Origin: Osedax fenrisi
Lineage: Eukaryota; Annelida; Polychaeta; Sabellida; Siboglinidae
Direction of reading: 5' to 3'
NCBI GenBank assembly: GCA_964019155.1
Contig: OZ025243.1
Span: 86,156,411 to 86,220,410 of the forward strand
Length of the DNA: 64,000 bases
Shown here: piece by piece, positions 12,673 through 25,164 of the stretch
Layout: each line of letters opens with the position of its first letter
Numbering within the stretch: the stretch's first letter is position 1
Position numbers and translations under genes: made by a program
Notes under the pieces: generated by a model
Told to the model about the DNA's origin: nothing
The model's database searches: none
Seen by the model: only the letters and a program-made list of their open reading frames with translations

Positions 12673-14189
12673 AGAGTAAAATAACCGAAATGGACAGTGC
12701 CCGATTACGGACACTATCGGTATCTCAGAATTAACCTTTTTTAACCTATCCCATAGCATTTGGGTGCCGTATGTGCGCTTTTGAATTCCATATAACATTT
12801 CTCCGTCCTTCTCTGCTCATTGCTGTTATGATATTCATGCCAGTCCACTCAACAATATTACCATGCCATTGTAACTTCTCAGTCGTCCTCTTCTTCTTTT
12901 ACCGTCAACAGTTCCTTGCAGAATTGTTTTCGATATTTTGTCAGACCTTATAACGCGACCCAACCATTTGAGTTTCTTCTCAATAACCTTCGCTCACTGT
13001 TCTGAGTGAGGGATGATTTGACAGGTAACCGTCTTCTAACGTATACGTTAGTCATTCTATCTTTATAATTAATATTCAGAAATCTCCGAGGCATATCATA
13101 TCCATGACACGTATTCTTTTTTTGCAGATCTTAATTAGTGTCCAAGTTTCACAAAAGATTTCATTAATTGAATTTTAGCTTTAAGATGTAGCGAAGTGTC
13201 ATACTATATTGCATTTAACTTTGATAAGGTTGTGATATTGATAAATTTTATTTGATAATGTTTGACCAGAAACCATACATCCTAAAAAAATGTTTAATGA
13301 ATAAAATATTCATAATTATATAAATAGTCTAAATAAGTATTTTTTATTTTTTGATTATTCAAAATGATGCTAATAAATTATATCTAATAAACTGATTTTT
13401 TATTACGTTTTTAGTTTTACGAAAAAAAATGTCAACTTAAAACCTTCTCGAGAATATAAAAATGTATACATATATTGTATTTTATATAAAACATAACAAT
13501 ATATTATTAAAACTACATCATTCTAAACATTATATATATATATATATATATATACAATGACAACATTTGTTATAAAATATTAAATAAGTTAAAGCATATA
13601 TCTAGAGGTCATATAAATCCCTAATATGGACATTCTAAGTGTCTTAATACAACACTCTATAACCAATCAGCGCGCAGCGTGTGAATTATTTTGATTTTCA
13701 TGAAAATCGATTTCGTTATAATAATATTAATAATAAACTGAAAAAATATTATATATTAATATAAAAAATGAAGATAAATGTACAAATTGTATTATTTAAA
13801 TACTTAACTTGTATTATTAATTGATAAAATAATATAAAATTAATAAATTAATTTCTAATTAATTATATTAAATTATTCATACAATTAATTATAAATAATG
13901 TAATTGTAATTTTTTCTGATTGATTCATCAATACTATATTGTTTATCTAGTAGTATATATGATGTCCGTATTATAACACATAACATGGGTACCGAATACG
14001 GACACCCCTGTTATCTATTGAATACAACATTACAATACAATTTTAAAATCACAATAATATCTATAATCATATAATATTAATATATTCTAATTTTTGAATA
14101 CAAATATTAAGTCATAAAATGTTATAACATAGGGCCTATAGGACCTATAGGTCCATTTATTATTAAAGTTTCCGCATTACTTTCCCCTA
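12673..14189 (-). mobile_element. MITE-like element, subfamily A copy 1, interrupted by a LINE
   Basis: The right terminus (14181-14189, TTTCCCCTA) and a diverged left terminus (12673: AGAGTAAAATAACCG) form the terminal inverted repeat of subfamily A. Internal motifs include GTACCGAATACGGACACCCC (about 13988-14007), and a stretch at 13267-13420 is the reverse complement of 15340-15480 in copy 2. About 536 bases of LINE-derived sequence (12731-13266) split the element; CAGAA is found on both sides of it. Confidence 0.7.
12731..13266 (-). pseudogene. RTE-like LINE 3' fragment nested in a MITE
   Basis: Read on the - strand, about 12990 to 12760 gives the RT-tail words KLKWLGRVIRSDKISKTILQ, GTVDGKRRRGR and, after a frameshift, GNIVEWTGMN. 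These are typical of the region after the RT domain in RTE-type LINEs (often annotated as craniofacial development protein 2-like). It is broken by frameshifts and is a relic. Related fragments lie at 14204-14443 and 32905-33180. Confidence 0.65.
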
Positions 14190-14203
14190 CTATATACCTT
14201 ACA

Positions 14204-14660
14204 TTACCAGGTCGATCTTGCTCTGTAGTCCATGACATACTTCTTCCAAACTTTTCTATCATTCATATCTGTCTTTATTTCGTCTATCGTTAGCAGATTG
14301 GTATCATCCCGCAGTTGATCTATGTACGTCTTCGCTGGGCGTCCACGCGAACGGTTACCATGATGTGGTTGCCAGATTACCAGGTCACTCGCTACTTCAT
14401 ATTTGCTTCTCCAGCACTGACCGGCGAACATCAGCCTTTGCATGCAATTTATTTTCTAATTTTTGGAATATCGACATATAGTTGTTCATTTCTTAGATAA
14501 TCTCGCCAGGATTTGTTTGTTACAGCTCGGAGCATGCGTGTGTAGGTTCCATCAATATTTTTATCTAACGAGGTTGAGTCAAAGTTCAGGGAACATAACC
14601 GTAAATAAGTACGGATTCGACTGCAGCTCTGAAAAAATGTCGTTTAAGACGAGGACTTAG
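14204..14660 (-). pseudogene. RTE-like LINE RT-tail fragment
   Basis: The frame 14443 to 14204 encodes RLMFAGQCWRSKYEVASDL, HGNRSRGRPAKTYIDQLRDD and a W-x-x-YV-Y-ARS ending, the conserved tail seen after the RT domain in many animal LINEs (RLRFAGHCWRS...RGRPAKTYIDQL). It ends 15 bases from the MITE terminus at 14189. Sequence at 14444-14660 may be the degraded upstream part. The element is 5'-truncated and not autonomous. Confidence 0.7.
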
Positions 14661-14768
14661 ATTTTATTTCCAGATTATATTCATGCTATTTAATGCTGCC
14701 CTGGATTTAGCAATCCTTATATTAACATATCTTTTTATTTTCCTACTATATAGAATATGTTATATATG

Positions 14769-15539
14769 TAGGGGAAAGTAACCTAATACGGATACTTTAA
14801 CAATAAATGGTCTTAACATTTTAGGAGTCATTATTTTTATTCAAAAATTATAATAAATTAATATTATATGATTATAAATATTATTGTGATTTTAAAATTT
14901 TATTTAATCTTTTAATTCCATATATAACGGGGGTGATCGTATTCGGTACCCATGTCCGAATACGGACACCCTGTTTTATAATACGGACACCCTATATACC
15001 ACTAGATACATTATATATTATTGATGAATCAATCAGACAAATTACAATTACATTATTTATAATTAATTTTATGAATATTTTATTCTAATTTAATTAATTA
15101 ATAATGTATTTATTTTTATTATTTTTTTAATTAATAATACAATTTAAGTATCCAAATAATATAATTTATAGATTTATATATATATGCTTATAACTTAATG
15201 AATATTTGAAAACATATATAGAAATTATATATATAATTTTTAGAATGCTTTAGTTTTTAATAATATATTGTTATATTTTATATCGATACATTTGTATATT
15301 CTTAAGAAGGTTTTAAGTTTACATTTTTTTTTCATAAATTTAAAAATGTAATAAAAAAATCAGTTTATTGGATATATCAGCAATATTTTGAATAATTAAA
15401 AAACAAAAAATAACTTTTTAGACTATTTATATAATTATGAATATTTTATTCACTAAAATTTTTTTGTAGGATTTATGCTTTCTGAGATACAGAGAGTGTC
15501 CTAATTCGGGCACTGTCCGTATTCGGTTACATTCCCCTA
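14769..15539 (+). mobile_element. MITE-like element, subfamily A copy 2
   Basis: It begins TAGGGGAAAGTAACCTAATACGG and ends CCGTATTCGGTTACATTCCCCTA, an inverted repeat of about 20 bases. Internal copies of the TACGGACAC/GTGTCCGTATT motif lie at about 14930-15000 and 15495-15525. It is 771 bp without coding sequence, compared with about 870 bp for copy 3 at 27098-27970; the motif block expected about three quarters along is missing here. Confidence 0.85.
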
Positions 15540-16066
15540 CACTTGAAAATATAATTATATTGATTTGATATGCTTATAATAAAAACCATAACTTTTTTAC
15601 ACTTTTTTTATAAAATAATGTAGGTTTTTTTTATTAAGAGTATACTAACAAATATAGTAATATTTTCAAGTACCTATATAATATCTTCTATATATTATTT
15701 ATAAAATCTGAAAAATTTATGAATATTAATCATTATTTAACATAATATACTGAGATAAAATAATATCTTCTAAAATTACGTGTGTAATAATTATTACACA
15801 ATAATCTTTATTATATTCTGTATAGGTGTATATTATAATTCTCAGATAAGATACTTGTAATTAATGTTGAATGATATATTATACATCATTTAATAGATAT
15901 TGAAATATATTGTAATATTTTAAAGTAAAATAATGTTAGAAAAAAAATGAAACGTAAGAAATAAACATTTCGAAGCCCTTTACACGGAGAAAAGCATATT
16001 AATATTATAAACTAGAAAAATAAATAGAAAAAAATAAAGGTATTCTCAATATCAACATTATTATTT

Positions 16067-16101
<35 letters not shown>

Positions 16102-16967
16102 GCGAAATAAAATAGAATACTATTAAATATAACAATATACGAATGCGTACGGAGCGAGCCATGGTCCAATATATCTGTACATGTGTAGCTGTCGCATTAG
16201 ATTACATAAAACTTCGACGACATGTTCAATGTTACCGAAGAATGCGTATCCCTCTATAGTGTGAACACTCTATGTACGCATGCACACTGCAGCAGTCGAC
16301 TGTCAATACTATAGTAATAACCGCAGTTACAACATCAAGAGATATCGTATGCTAGTCGGCTGATTGTTTATCGATAAGATTTAATGGTAAATAAATATCA
16401 TAAATATATATATATATATATATATATATGCATATATATTATATAGTACAAAATAGCTTTATATATATCATATATATATATATATATAAATATATAATAT
16501 ATGTATTAATAAGAATTTAATAAACAACACATGTCAGCATTATTATATAATAATAAACATAATGGTTACGTTACGATATCAATATTATTATATAATCAAT
16601 CCACCCGCCGTCAATAGTGAATACATTGCTTAATAAGTTCTTACTTTAGGTTATATACTTAATGCTTAAGTATATAACTATTTTATTTATTTATAACTGC
16701 ATTATTTAAAATTGTTCATGTTATTTTATATATATATATATACATACATATATTGTTCTTGTTATTGTTCTTATATTTATTTATGTTCAAATTGTTATTA
16801 CCTTCATTATTATTATATTATATGATGCCGATAAACATATGATGTTTTATATTCAATAAACTATTTAACTAACTAACTATTTTAATAAGATATTTATTAT
16901 TTATTGAGATTATTAAATTAATAATTAACCATGTTATAAATAAATACATATATGTATATGTATATAC

Positions 16968-17009
<42 letters not shown>

Positions 17010-17101
17010 GCATATACACATATGGTCATACACAAATACACATGCATTTAAGTATACTTATATATGTATACATACCAATACACACATATAAATACACATA
17101 A

Positions 17102-17174
<73 letters not shown>

Positions 17175-17799
17175 GTTTGGATATTTATGTATATTAATTA
17201 TAATGACACAGCCTCATACATATAATAAATATAGAAATATTAGGTATAAAGTAATAACATATATTCCTATAACTTAAGATACACGTCTATATACATATAC
17301 TTCTTATACACTATATAGACTGTATTCCGTGAAAACACGCCGCACACACATACTCGTGTGTAACGTAAAGGTATACCTTTGAGTGTATACACTGAGAACA
17401 ATAAGCTAGTCAAATTTACTAGTTTGATAGTATTTTCAATAAATACCATAGTCATTCGCGATTTAGATAAGAAATTGATATATAACTATAGTCAAAATAA
17501 ATTGAATCGTAATTCTAGTCATTATTTTTGTTATATTGGTCAAATTTACTAGTGTACTAGTACATTTAGTATTTTAAGAATACGTATATATACGGCTATT
17601 ATTATACGGCTAGTATTGCTATAAAGACCGACGATACATCATCTGATATACCTTCCGCTGGGGAAGTATACTACCTTATATGGTATAAAGGCAATGGATT
17701 AGGTCAAATTCGATGATTCATAATTAACGTACTTCCGAACATACTTCCGGGACCGCTCGCAATAGACGATAGACAATAACAATAGACGATAACCTATAA
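15540..17799. other. AT-rich region, no gene
   Basis: It contains (TTA)n at about 16065-16099 and (TA)n at 16400-16430, 16975-17008 and 17106-17167. No coding exon is supported. Confidence 0.5.
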
Positions 17800-18000
17800 C
17801 AATGGTGGGTAACAGTAGCGTGTGGATTTCATTCCTTTGTTTGGAGCGCGTGCGGCGCAACTCGCGATGCTAAATCACCACGGTTATGGGGGAGTTACCG
17901 TGAGGCACGTGACATCCGCTTACATCCGGTTACGTAATCCTATTGTTATCGAATAGCGGCAACGCGATATCGGTATAAAAACCTTCATTATAAATAACGG
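17800..18000. promoter_or_regulatory. GC-richer island with a TATA-like box
   Basis: The stretch is visibly richer in G, C and CpG than its surroundings. It contains CACGTG (about 17908) and GGTATAAAAACC (about 17970). It lies about 1.9 kb upstream of the first recognised coding exon of the oxidase gene and could hold its promoter or a 5' exon, but nothing in the sequence proves transcription. A 23-codon frame opens at about 17801 with no recognisable product. Confidence 0.25.
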
Positions 18001-18099
18001 GATCGAATTTTCACTATTTTTATAGATATTATATCGGAGAATTTATATATTATCGAATTTTATATTGTTAATATATTAGTATATTTGTGAATTATTTGC

Positions 18100-18760
18100 G
18101 AGAAACAAAGATACTACGTAATAAAACAAATAAAGAATTTTAAATATATTTTATAAATAGTAAAAATTAAACGATAAATTATAGAAAATATAAATAAAAT
18201 AATATTTAAAAAATCATAAAATTAGAAAATCGAAAAAAAATAAAATACATTATTTGGTAAATAAGAGCAATATTCGGATACTTCGTTCGCAAACTTTAAT
18301 ATATATATAATATATTATCAACATTTATTATATGCTATAGCACATTATTAATTAAATACGTTAATATTTAATGATACATTTGAAATATATATATTTACGA
18401 ATATATTACAAATATAACATGACATAAACCAATAATACAATATATAATTATGTTATACTTATTAATTTTAAAATCTGTAATAATAGTATATATCCGGCTA
18501 TATATGATATATAAAAAGTGTATATATATTTATGTTTTAATAATATAGTAAATTTAAAAAATAAATACTTTATAACACAAAACAATAATAATGTAATTTA
18601 ATTAGCTTATTAATATAACATTTTATTTTATTAAAATGTTATTAACTTATCAATATAAAATCTTTAATATATGTATATTGTTAATTTTATATTTGAATGA
18701 TATTATAGTAAATATGAAACAATTATATAAACACCAATATATTCTATAAAGAATAAAACC
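18100..18760. repeat. Second copy of the 9.3-10.8 kb dispersed repeat
   Basis: Words such as 'aataaaatacattatttggtaa', 'aataatacaat', 'ctgtaataatagta' and 'tttaataatatagtaaatt' recur in the same order as at 9850-10700. The sequence is diverged, non-coding and AT-rich. Confidence 0.4.
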
Positions 18761-18774
18761 TCGAGAGTTTTAAA

Positions 18775-18961
18775 CCCAATTCACACCAAAAAAGCGGCCG
18801 AATTTTCACCGATATGCGCAGTAACGAAATCGTCGAGATATCGTTAAATATTTAGAGACATCTCCAAATGATGAATAGCGATATCGTCTATATGTCACGA
18901 TATCGGTGTAAAAATCGGTACGATATCAATGAAAAATAGACCGCTTTCGGTGTGAATGGGG
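18775..18961. mobile_element. Short MITE with about 20-bp inverted ends
   Basis: The left end CCCAATTCACACC...AAAGCGGCC pairs with the right end ACCGCTTTCGGTGTGAATGGGG. The interior carries several GATATCG words in both orientations. At 187 bp without coding capacity it looks like a small non-autonomous DNA transposon of a different family from the TAGGGGA elements. Confidence 0.65.
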
Positions 18962-19218
18962 ATTTACTTAATAAGCAACTTAAGTTTGTGATCTCAGTGT
19001 TATTGATGATAGGACATGATAATATCAGTTATTTTACCGTTAAATTACTTTAAATATAGGTATCTAGTTATTATATAATATTGTGTAAGTCTTATTATTA
19101 TTATATAATTATTCTATAATTATTAATTATTAATCAATTTATAATTGCATATAAATTATCAATATAAACATAACCACACCCCTTATTAATACGAGTATGT
19201 TATTACAACAGTTAATAA

Positions 19219-19256
19219 ATGGCAGTTCGAGAAGGAGCAGCTGCTCGCAGAGAAAG
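19219..19256 (+). CDS. Candidate short 5' coding exon (very tentative)
   Basis: An ATG at 19219 opens 12 codons (MAVREGAAARRE plus two bases) and runs into a consensus splice donor, AAAG|GTATGT, at 19257. It would be phase 2. No acceptor upstream of the next exon that restores the oxidase frame could be found, because a TAA sits just before the ATG at 19866. It may be a 5' exon of another isoform, or chance. Confidence 0.15.
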
Positions 19257-19276
19257 GTATGTTGGACCACTTATCG

Positions 19277-19590
19277 GCACGTGACTATCTAGCTAGTAGC
19301 ACACGTGACCCGATATATAGTAGCACACGTGACTCGATATCTAGTATAACACGTGACTATCTAGATAGTATAACACGTGACACGGTAGCTAGTAGAACAC
19401 GTGATACGGTAGCTAGTAATGCACGTGACTCTATAGCTAGTATAACACGTGACTATCTAGATAGTATAATACGTGACACGGTATCTAGTAGCACACGTGA
19501 TACGGTAGCTATTAGAACACGTGACTATCTAGATAGTAGAACACGTGACACGGTAGCTAGTATAACACGTGACTCGATAGCTAATCAATA
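19277..19590. repeat. 24-bp minisatellite with an E-box in nearly every unit
   Basis: Thirteen tandem 24-bp units of the type ACACGTGACTATCTAGATAG follow each other. Twelve contain CACGTG and one has TACGTG. Because 24 is a multiple of three, the + strand is open across the array, but the peptide (TRDYLDSI-like) is only a read-out of the repeat. The array ends 276 bp before the first recognised coding exon at 19866. CACGTG is the canonical site of bHLH factors (USF, MYC/MAX type), so a promoter or enhancer role is possible. Confidence 0.85.
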
Positions 19591-19865
19591 TCGCCTCGCA
19601 TTCTAAACGCTTATTCGCCTAGTACTAAACTTCGCGTACGGAGATATCTGGGCCAATGTACACTATCGCTACGGCGAGAGTGACGCCTCGGTAACCATGC
19701 CAACGATTACGTAACTAGTCACGCCCACCCCGCGTCACGTGTAACAATACCGCCATGCAATTATATATTCTAGATTCGGAAACGCGCTTCACCTGACTAG
19801 GTGTTCTAATCAGTCGTAATCGGTTCATTACGCAACCGCATGATGACGTCACTATTGCGTAATCA

Positions 19866-20177
19866 ATGACGCACGCACTCACCCGTATCGAAGCTTGCAC
19901 CGATATCGTTATCATCGGAGGAGGCGTGTCCGGAGTGTACGCCGCCTACGTGCTGGCTAAACAACCTAGCGGCGACGGTGAATACTCGACGAGGGGGCGT
20001 GGTTTAAACCGAAGTACGGTGGCGACGTCGGCGGCGGCGGACGAGGGCGTAACTAGGCCGAAGAGCATCAAGTTATTCGAGAGCCGGTGGGAGATCGGAG
20101 GCAGGTTTAGATCGCGTGAGATGGACGGGCGCCTCGTCGAATTGGGAGCGGAATACTTCACAGCGGTTGGTGGTCAA
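19866..20177 (+). CDS. Oxidase exon 1: FAD/NAD-binding Rossmann fold
   Basis: It contains 104 codons from an ATG with an in-frame TAA two codons upstream. Residues 13-32 read DIVIIGGGVSGVYAAYVLAK, the GxGxxG dinucleotide-binding motif. Residues 68-80 read IKLFESRWEIGGR, with E72 as the ribose-binding acidic residue and the GGR motif. Residues 92-98 read ELGAEYF, the usual E-x-G-x-x-x-F block. Between the first helix and the second strand there is an insertion of about 30 residues (33-66, rich in S, T, G, A and R), longer than in gastropod L-amino-acid oxidases. I chose the donor CAA|GTGGAT (20178) because it is phase 0 and joins well to exon 2. The open frame beyond it runs to 20255 but loses family resemblance. 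Confidence 0.75.
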
Positions 20178-20627
20178 GTGGATAGGAGCTCGATGGTCAG
20201 GAGGATGGTGTCTACTTCGCCGGATGTGGCCACCGAGTCACGTGATACTAGGTGACAGCGTGGGCGGGCGGTTCTAACTTCGAAACTCCGCCCCGAATTC
20301 AACTTCGACCTTTTCTCTTGTCGAACGCCGTCGTTCTCCGCCGCCCCCCATCTTTACGTTGCTAACACCATCTTCTTGGTCAACGATTCCGTTTCCGTCA
20401 GAGTATCGAGGACATGTTCTTGGTAGTAGTAATCTCGCGTTAATCTCGCATTAATCTAGTCTGCTATCGCGTAATACCGTACGTATTTCGTCAATATTAT
20501 TAGCCATAGATAGTCGAAGATTAAATAGAACTAATATATAGTAACGGAAATATATATATGTCAACATCTATATAGATACTTATATATTTATATCATATAT
20601 TAACAATTATTAATATTAAATATAATT

Positions 20628-20628
<1 letters not shown>

Positions 20629-20704
<76 letters not shown>
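20629..20704. repeat. (TA)n microsatellite
   Basis: Almost uninterrupted TA dinucleotides. It is one of many such runs in the window, with others at about 12250-12310, 17106-17167, 42555-42600, 42668-42777, 43379-43442, 48369-48417 and 49543-49595. Confidence 0.95.
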
Positions 20705-20708
<4 letters not shown>

Positions 20709-20874
20709 GCCTTCGATGCAATTTGTCAGATATATTTTATGCATCTACTTGTATGTAGATACAATTGTATTTATCGATAATTATTAAATTAACTAAATAA
20801 ACATATTTAGAGAAGTGAATTATGATTTGTATATCACATATAACGAATATCGTATAGCCTATAGGATATATCGA

Positions 20875-20916
<42 letters not shown>

Positions 20917-20919
<3 letters not shown>

Positions 20920-21740
20920 TAATTCTTTAATGTCATATGGACCAAGACTTTGGAATGAGTTAAATATTGTTAAAAGAAAATTAGTATCTATTTCAGTAAT
21001 AATATTTAAATTATTTGTTAACCTTGTTATTTTTTTTTCTACTATTATTTTCTACCTCAAATCATATTTTAATATTTTTTAATTTTTAATAAGATTAATA
21101 TTTGTAATATATTTTATCTTTACTCAGACTTTTACATTAATTTCTACTTTTTATTCATATTTTATACTATGACTACGCTTCGTAATATATCTACATAAAA
21201 AACATAATATGTATTATAATAAGTAAGTAACATAATGTATCTCTACATATTCTCGTTCAAATCATAACTTGAAAATTATCTAAATATTTGTTAATTAATT
21301 TGTGTAGATAATTTATAAATTTATTTTGAATATTTGCCAATATATATATATATTATTCATTATATTAAATTGTCATATACTTACTATTCCTTACATTTCT
21401 TATATGTTTTTAGTTTTTTAGTAGTTTTAGTTTCCTTAATGTTTATTTTTTATTTGTATATATTACATGATGATTTTTGATTATTATATCAATTCCTTTA
21501 CAAGTACAATTAATAGATCTTATTCATAATTTAAATTTTGTGTAAACAGGAAGTCAACTTATATATAACTTTATGTTATATTAGTTTATTCTATTTTTTA
21601 TGAATATATTATTCCAATTATAATTTTACTTTTTAGGACTTGTCAGAATGCTAAGGTTTATTATCTCGATAAGCTATGCTTCTATAATTACCCGGTTGTT
21701 AAAACAAAATCTGATAATAATAATAATAATAATAATATAT
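20917..21740 (+). pseudogene. LINE 3' end (CR1/L2-like tail)
   Basis: At about 20920-21010 the frame reads NSLMSYGPRLWNELN followed by a hydrophobic FKLF word. This is the conserved last segment of CR1/L2-type ORF2 (xPxLWNxLP...FK..L). AT-rich 3' sequence follows, ending in an (AAT)n tail at about 21716-21738. It is 5'-truncated, as LINE insertions usually are. Confidence 0.55.
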
Positions 21741-22159
21741 ATGTACAATAATTAATATGTCAGGTAAATGCTGTAGCGTTATTCTTAACATATTTAGGAA
21801 AATCGTATTAAAATGTTATATTCGCCACTAACCAAATGGGTAACTATATGCATATAATACTATACCCATGAGCGTTACTATGTGGGTATTACTATAGAAA
21901 CACACTGTAGTGTATGCATTAGTTGATCTAGTAGTCACACAATGAGCGGGAACTGTATACTATTCTATTCTATTCGATTTGTTTGATATTTAATCCCGTA
22001 ATTTGATATGATTATCAAAAAGTATATTGAATTCAATTAATAAAAATGAATCGTTCGTCTACTGAACAAAATGATATTATATATTCTCATTATAGCTGAA
22101 GCGAATTACCATTAAATATGTACTTTAATAAATCAATAGATAAAGTATTTGTATTTAAT

Positions 22160-22312
22160 TTTGTTCGGCATACATAAATCAAAGCGTTTTGTTATTAAAT
22201 GTAAACACAATGTTAATTTTTGTACCATGTCGATTTGGGTATCTATTCATATCTATTTTTACTTCCATATTTTTGTTTATTTATTTTTGTCGTTTACATA
22301 GTAAACTATATA
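22160..22312 (+). repeat. Dispersed repeat E, copy 1
   Basis: It is nearly identical in long stretches to the reverse complement of 45487-45650. Shared words include GTTCGGCAT, GCGTTTTGTTATTAAATG and TACCATGTCGATTTGGGTAT. The end (ttcttccatatttttgtttat...aaactatat) also recurs at about 51610-51680. It is probably the 3' untranslated region of a LINE family; no protein is encoded. Confidence 0.65.
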
Positions 22313-22779
22313 TTATTAGTAGGGTATGAGATAATTTGGGACCAGATAATTTGAGACTAAGTAATCTGGAGAAAACTTTAGAAGTAATTTTGAAATACAT
22401 TCGAAGTGATTTAAGACGACTTTTAATAATACTAATTACTATTATATGATAATAATATTATTATTAAATTTGTATTTGTCAATATATTGACTTTAATAGC
22501 CACGTTTAATAGATTAAATGGGAATATAATGATATGATAACATTAATGTTATGTATTTAATTTTTAAATAATTCTAAATTTAGTCGCGCCCATATTACGC
22601 CATAGCAATCTATATTTATTCGAAGGCAACGTTTGGCTCTTCCGCACGATGTCGATATAAGTAGAGGTCACTGTATTATGTAATGTATACATTACCATAT
22701 GTATATATGGGTCACTAGTAGTGTACTTTGTTAAATATAGTATTATGCTTATCTATTATCCAACATATATGATATACAT

Positions 22780-22835
<56 letters not shown>

Positions 22836-23003
22836 ATATTGAATATAATTTATGTATATGTTATAAACATATGTATATACGTATTCCGACTCGTGATAAT
22901 ACTAAGTTAATACGTTAACCGCTATGCTATATGTCGTAAAAGTAGCCTACCTATAGGTGAGCGTGTGTACGGGTGTGGTATGATACTTATGTGTATTATT
23001 ACA

Positions 23004-23040
<37 letters not shown>

Positions 23041-23309
23041 TATGCAAATAAACCGACTATCATCATCATCATCATCATCATCATCATATATATATATAGT
23101 ATATATATTAATATATTATTATAGTATACTAGACTATTGTACGTGTGAAACGGAGGCGACATGCTGTTATACGAAAGCCTGTTATACGAAAGCGTGAGGA
23201 CGGACAATTAATAATATGCTAATAACCGAAAGCTGAGGGGAACGCACGACGTATCATATGGCGTTAAATATGTGTGTGCTTGGTAATAGACTATATATAT
23301 ATATATATG

Positions 23310-23351
<42 letters not shown>

Positions 23352-23727
23352 AATATATAAATATTTAGACGTGATAATACAATATACGTATACATTATTT
23401 ATGTATTGAGCACGATATCCGTACACAATACAAACGGCGGATACGACGAGGCGATACGTGTACAATAGACGCGTGTACATGTTAATATAAAAACTGATAG
23501 GGGATGTTAGACATCACGCTACGAATAAGTAACACATTAATTATTTAGTTGCGATACCTACTTTCTTAAAAACATATTTAATTATTGATTTGTACACGCG
23601 AATACAATAATTACCTATAAAGTGAGTGATATATAACTTTCCAGAAAGTTACTTTTATACTGGTATACAACTCCCACGTTATATATATATATATATATAT
23701 ATAGTAATTATATAAATAATATACCAA

Positions 23728-24680
23728 TAGGGGAAAGTCTCCGATTACCGACCCCCTCCTAATACCGACCCCTTCTCGTATCTTAGTAACTATAAGAGAT
23801 ATCAACAAATTATATATACACGAACTGATAGTAATTTAATGATACGTATGAATAAGTATTTTGTTTTAAAAAATATTCAATCCTACAATTGTTATTTGAT
23901 CTAATGTAATATTCTGTTTTTACTTTTTGAATATTTGAATAATAACTTTTTTTTAAATCATTTTAAATACTTTATTAATTAAAAGAACACTTAATATATT
24001 AATATTATACTTCGCATAATATTATAGATCAATAAAATGTTTATAACAATTATAAACATAATTTAATTTGAATAACGATTAACCAATATATCTTAAGTAT
24101 AGCAACCCATATGATTTTCCTATTACCGACCCCATGTGATTTATAATATCCAATCAAAATAGATCCGTATTTTAATTTAAAATATGTCTTAAGTTTGTTG
24201 TGTATCATTGATATCGATTTAGGATTCTTGATTCAAGTTGATTATATACATATTGATTGATAAATAAATATTAAATAATAATATACACTATTTTAATATA
24301 ATTACTATAAAGTTTAAAAAAAAAAAAATATTTAATATTACTATTAAAACATAAATTCAATAACAAATAAATTACGTGTATGTTATAATTAATTATATTT
24401 ATGTATATATACTCTTTTTATTGGATATTATAATACTACAATTATTTATACCACGATTATTTTAGGGGGTCGGTATTAGGCATATGTATCCGATTACTGA
24501 CCCCCCAGTTTATTCTTGTAAATATAATTAAATCAACAATTTAAATAGCCACATTATTCATTGCCATAATATTACCCTATAGGGTAAGTATACTTACAAA
24601 ATTTCAAATAAATATATTTAATATTGAATAAGTTATTACAAATAATCATTTAGGAGTCGGTAATCGGAGACTTTCCCTTA
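23728..24680. mobile_element. MITE-like element, subfamily B
   Basis: It begins TAGGGGAAAGTCTCCGATTA and ends GTCGGTAATCGGAGACTTTCCCTTA, a terminal inverted repeat of about 20 bases. The word TACCGACCCC or close variants recur at the left end (twice, about 23746 and 23764), near 24125, near 24466-24510 in both orientations, and as TCGGTAATCGG at the right end. It is non-coding and 953 bp. The layout matches subfamilies A and C. Confidence 0.8.
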
Positions 24681-24809
24681 TACTTTATATTTTCATTAAA
24701 TATATCGATAAATTAGTATTACTAAAGTTAGAGTTTTATATATGCTAATACTTTGTATTGGTTTAATTATATTATAATATGTGCTATAGTCACTATGTAC
24801 TATATTATA

Positions 24810-24868
<59 letters not shown>

Positions 24869-25092
24869 GATATAAACAACATAGCATGAGGGGTTCATCT
24901 AGGGTAAGGGTGTAATATGTATTATGTAATACTGTATGCCTGCTTAGCCGACTCGAGTTAGGCATTATCACATAATAGAGTAACGCTATATATTAGTATA
25001 TCCATTATCTTTGCGCTTGTATTGACGATATCGTGTATAATAAACTGTATTAACACTTGTAGTAAACTGTTAACATATGTTATTATCAAGTT

Positions 25093-25164
25093 TACTGATA
25101 ACAATACTGATAACATTACTGATAACAACACTGATAACAACACTGATAACACTACTGATAACAC
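25093..25164. repeat. 12-bp minisatellite at a splice acceptor
   Basis: Six tandem units ACTGATAAC(A/T)(A/C/T)(C/T) end four bases before the AG that opens exon 2. Each unit contains TGATAA, a GATA-factor-like word. Confidence 0.9.

Noticed and set aside
19259..19606. Frame of 115 codons with TRDYLDSI-like repeats
   Set aside because: It is the 24-bp E-box minisatellite; the frame does not connect to the oxidase exon.
19946..20161. Minus-strand frame opposite oxidase exon 1
   Set aside because: Shadow of the coding exon on the + strand, which carries the FAD motifs.
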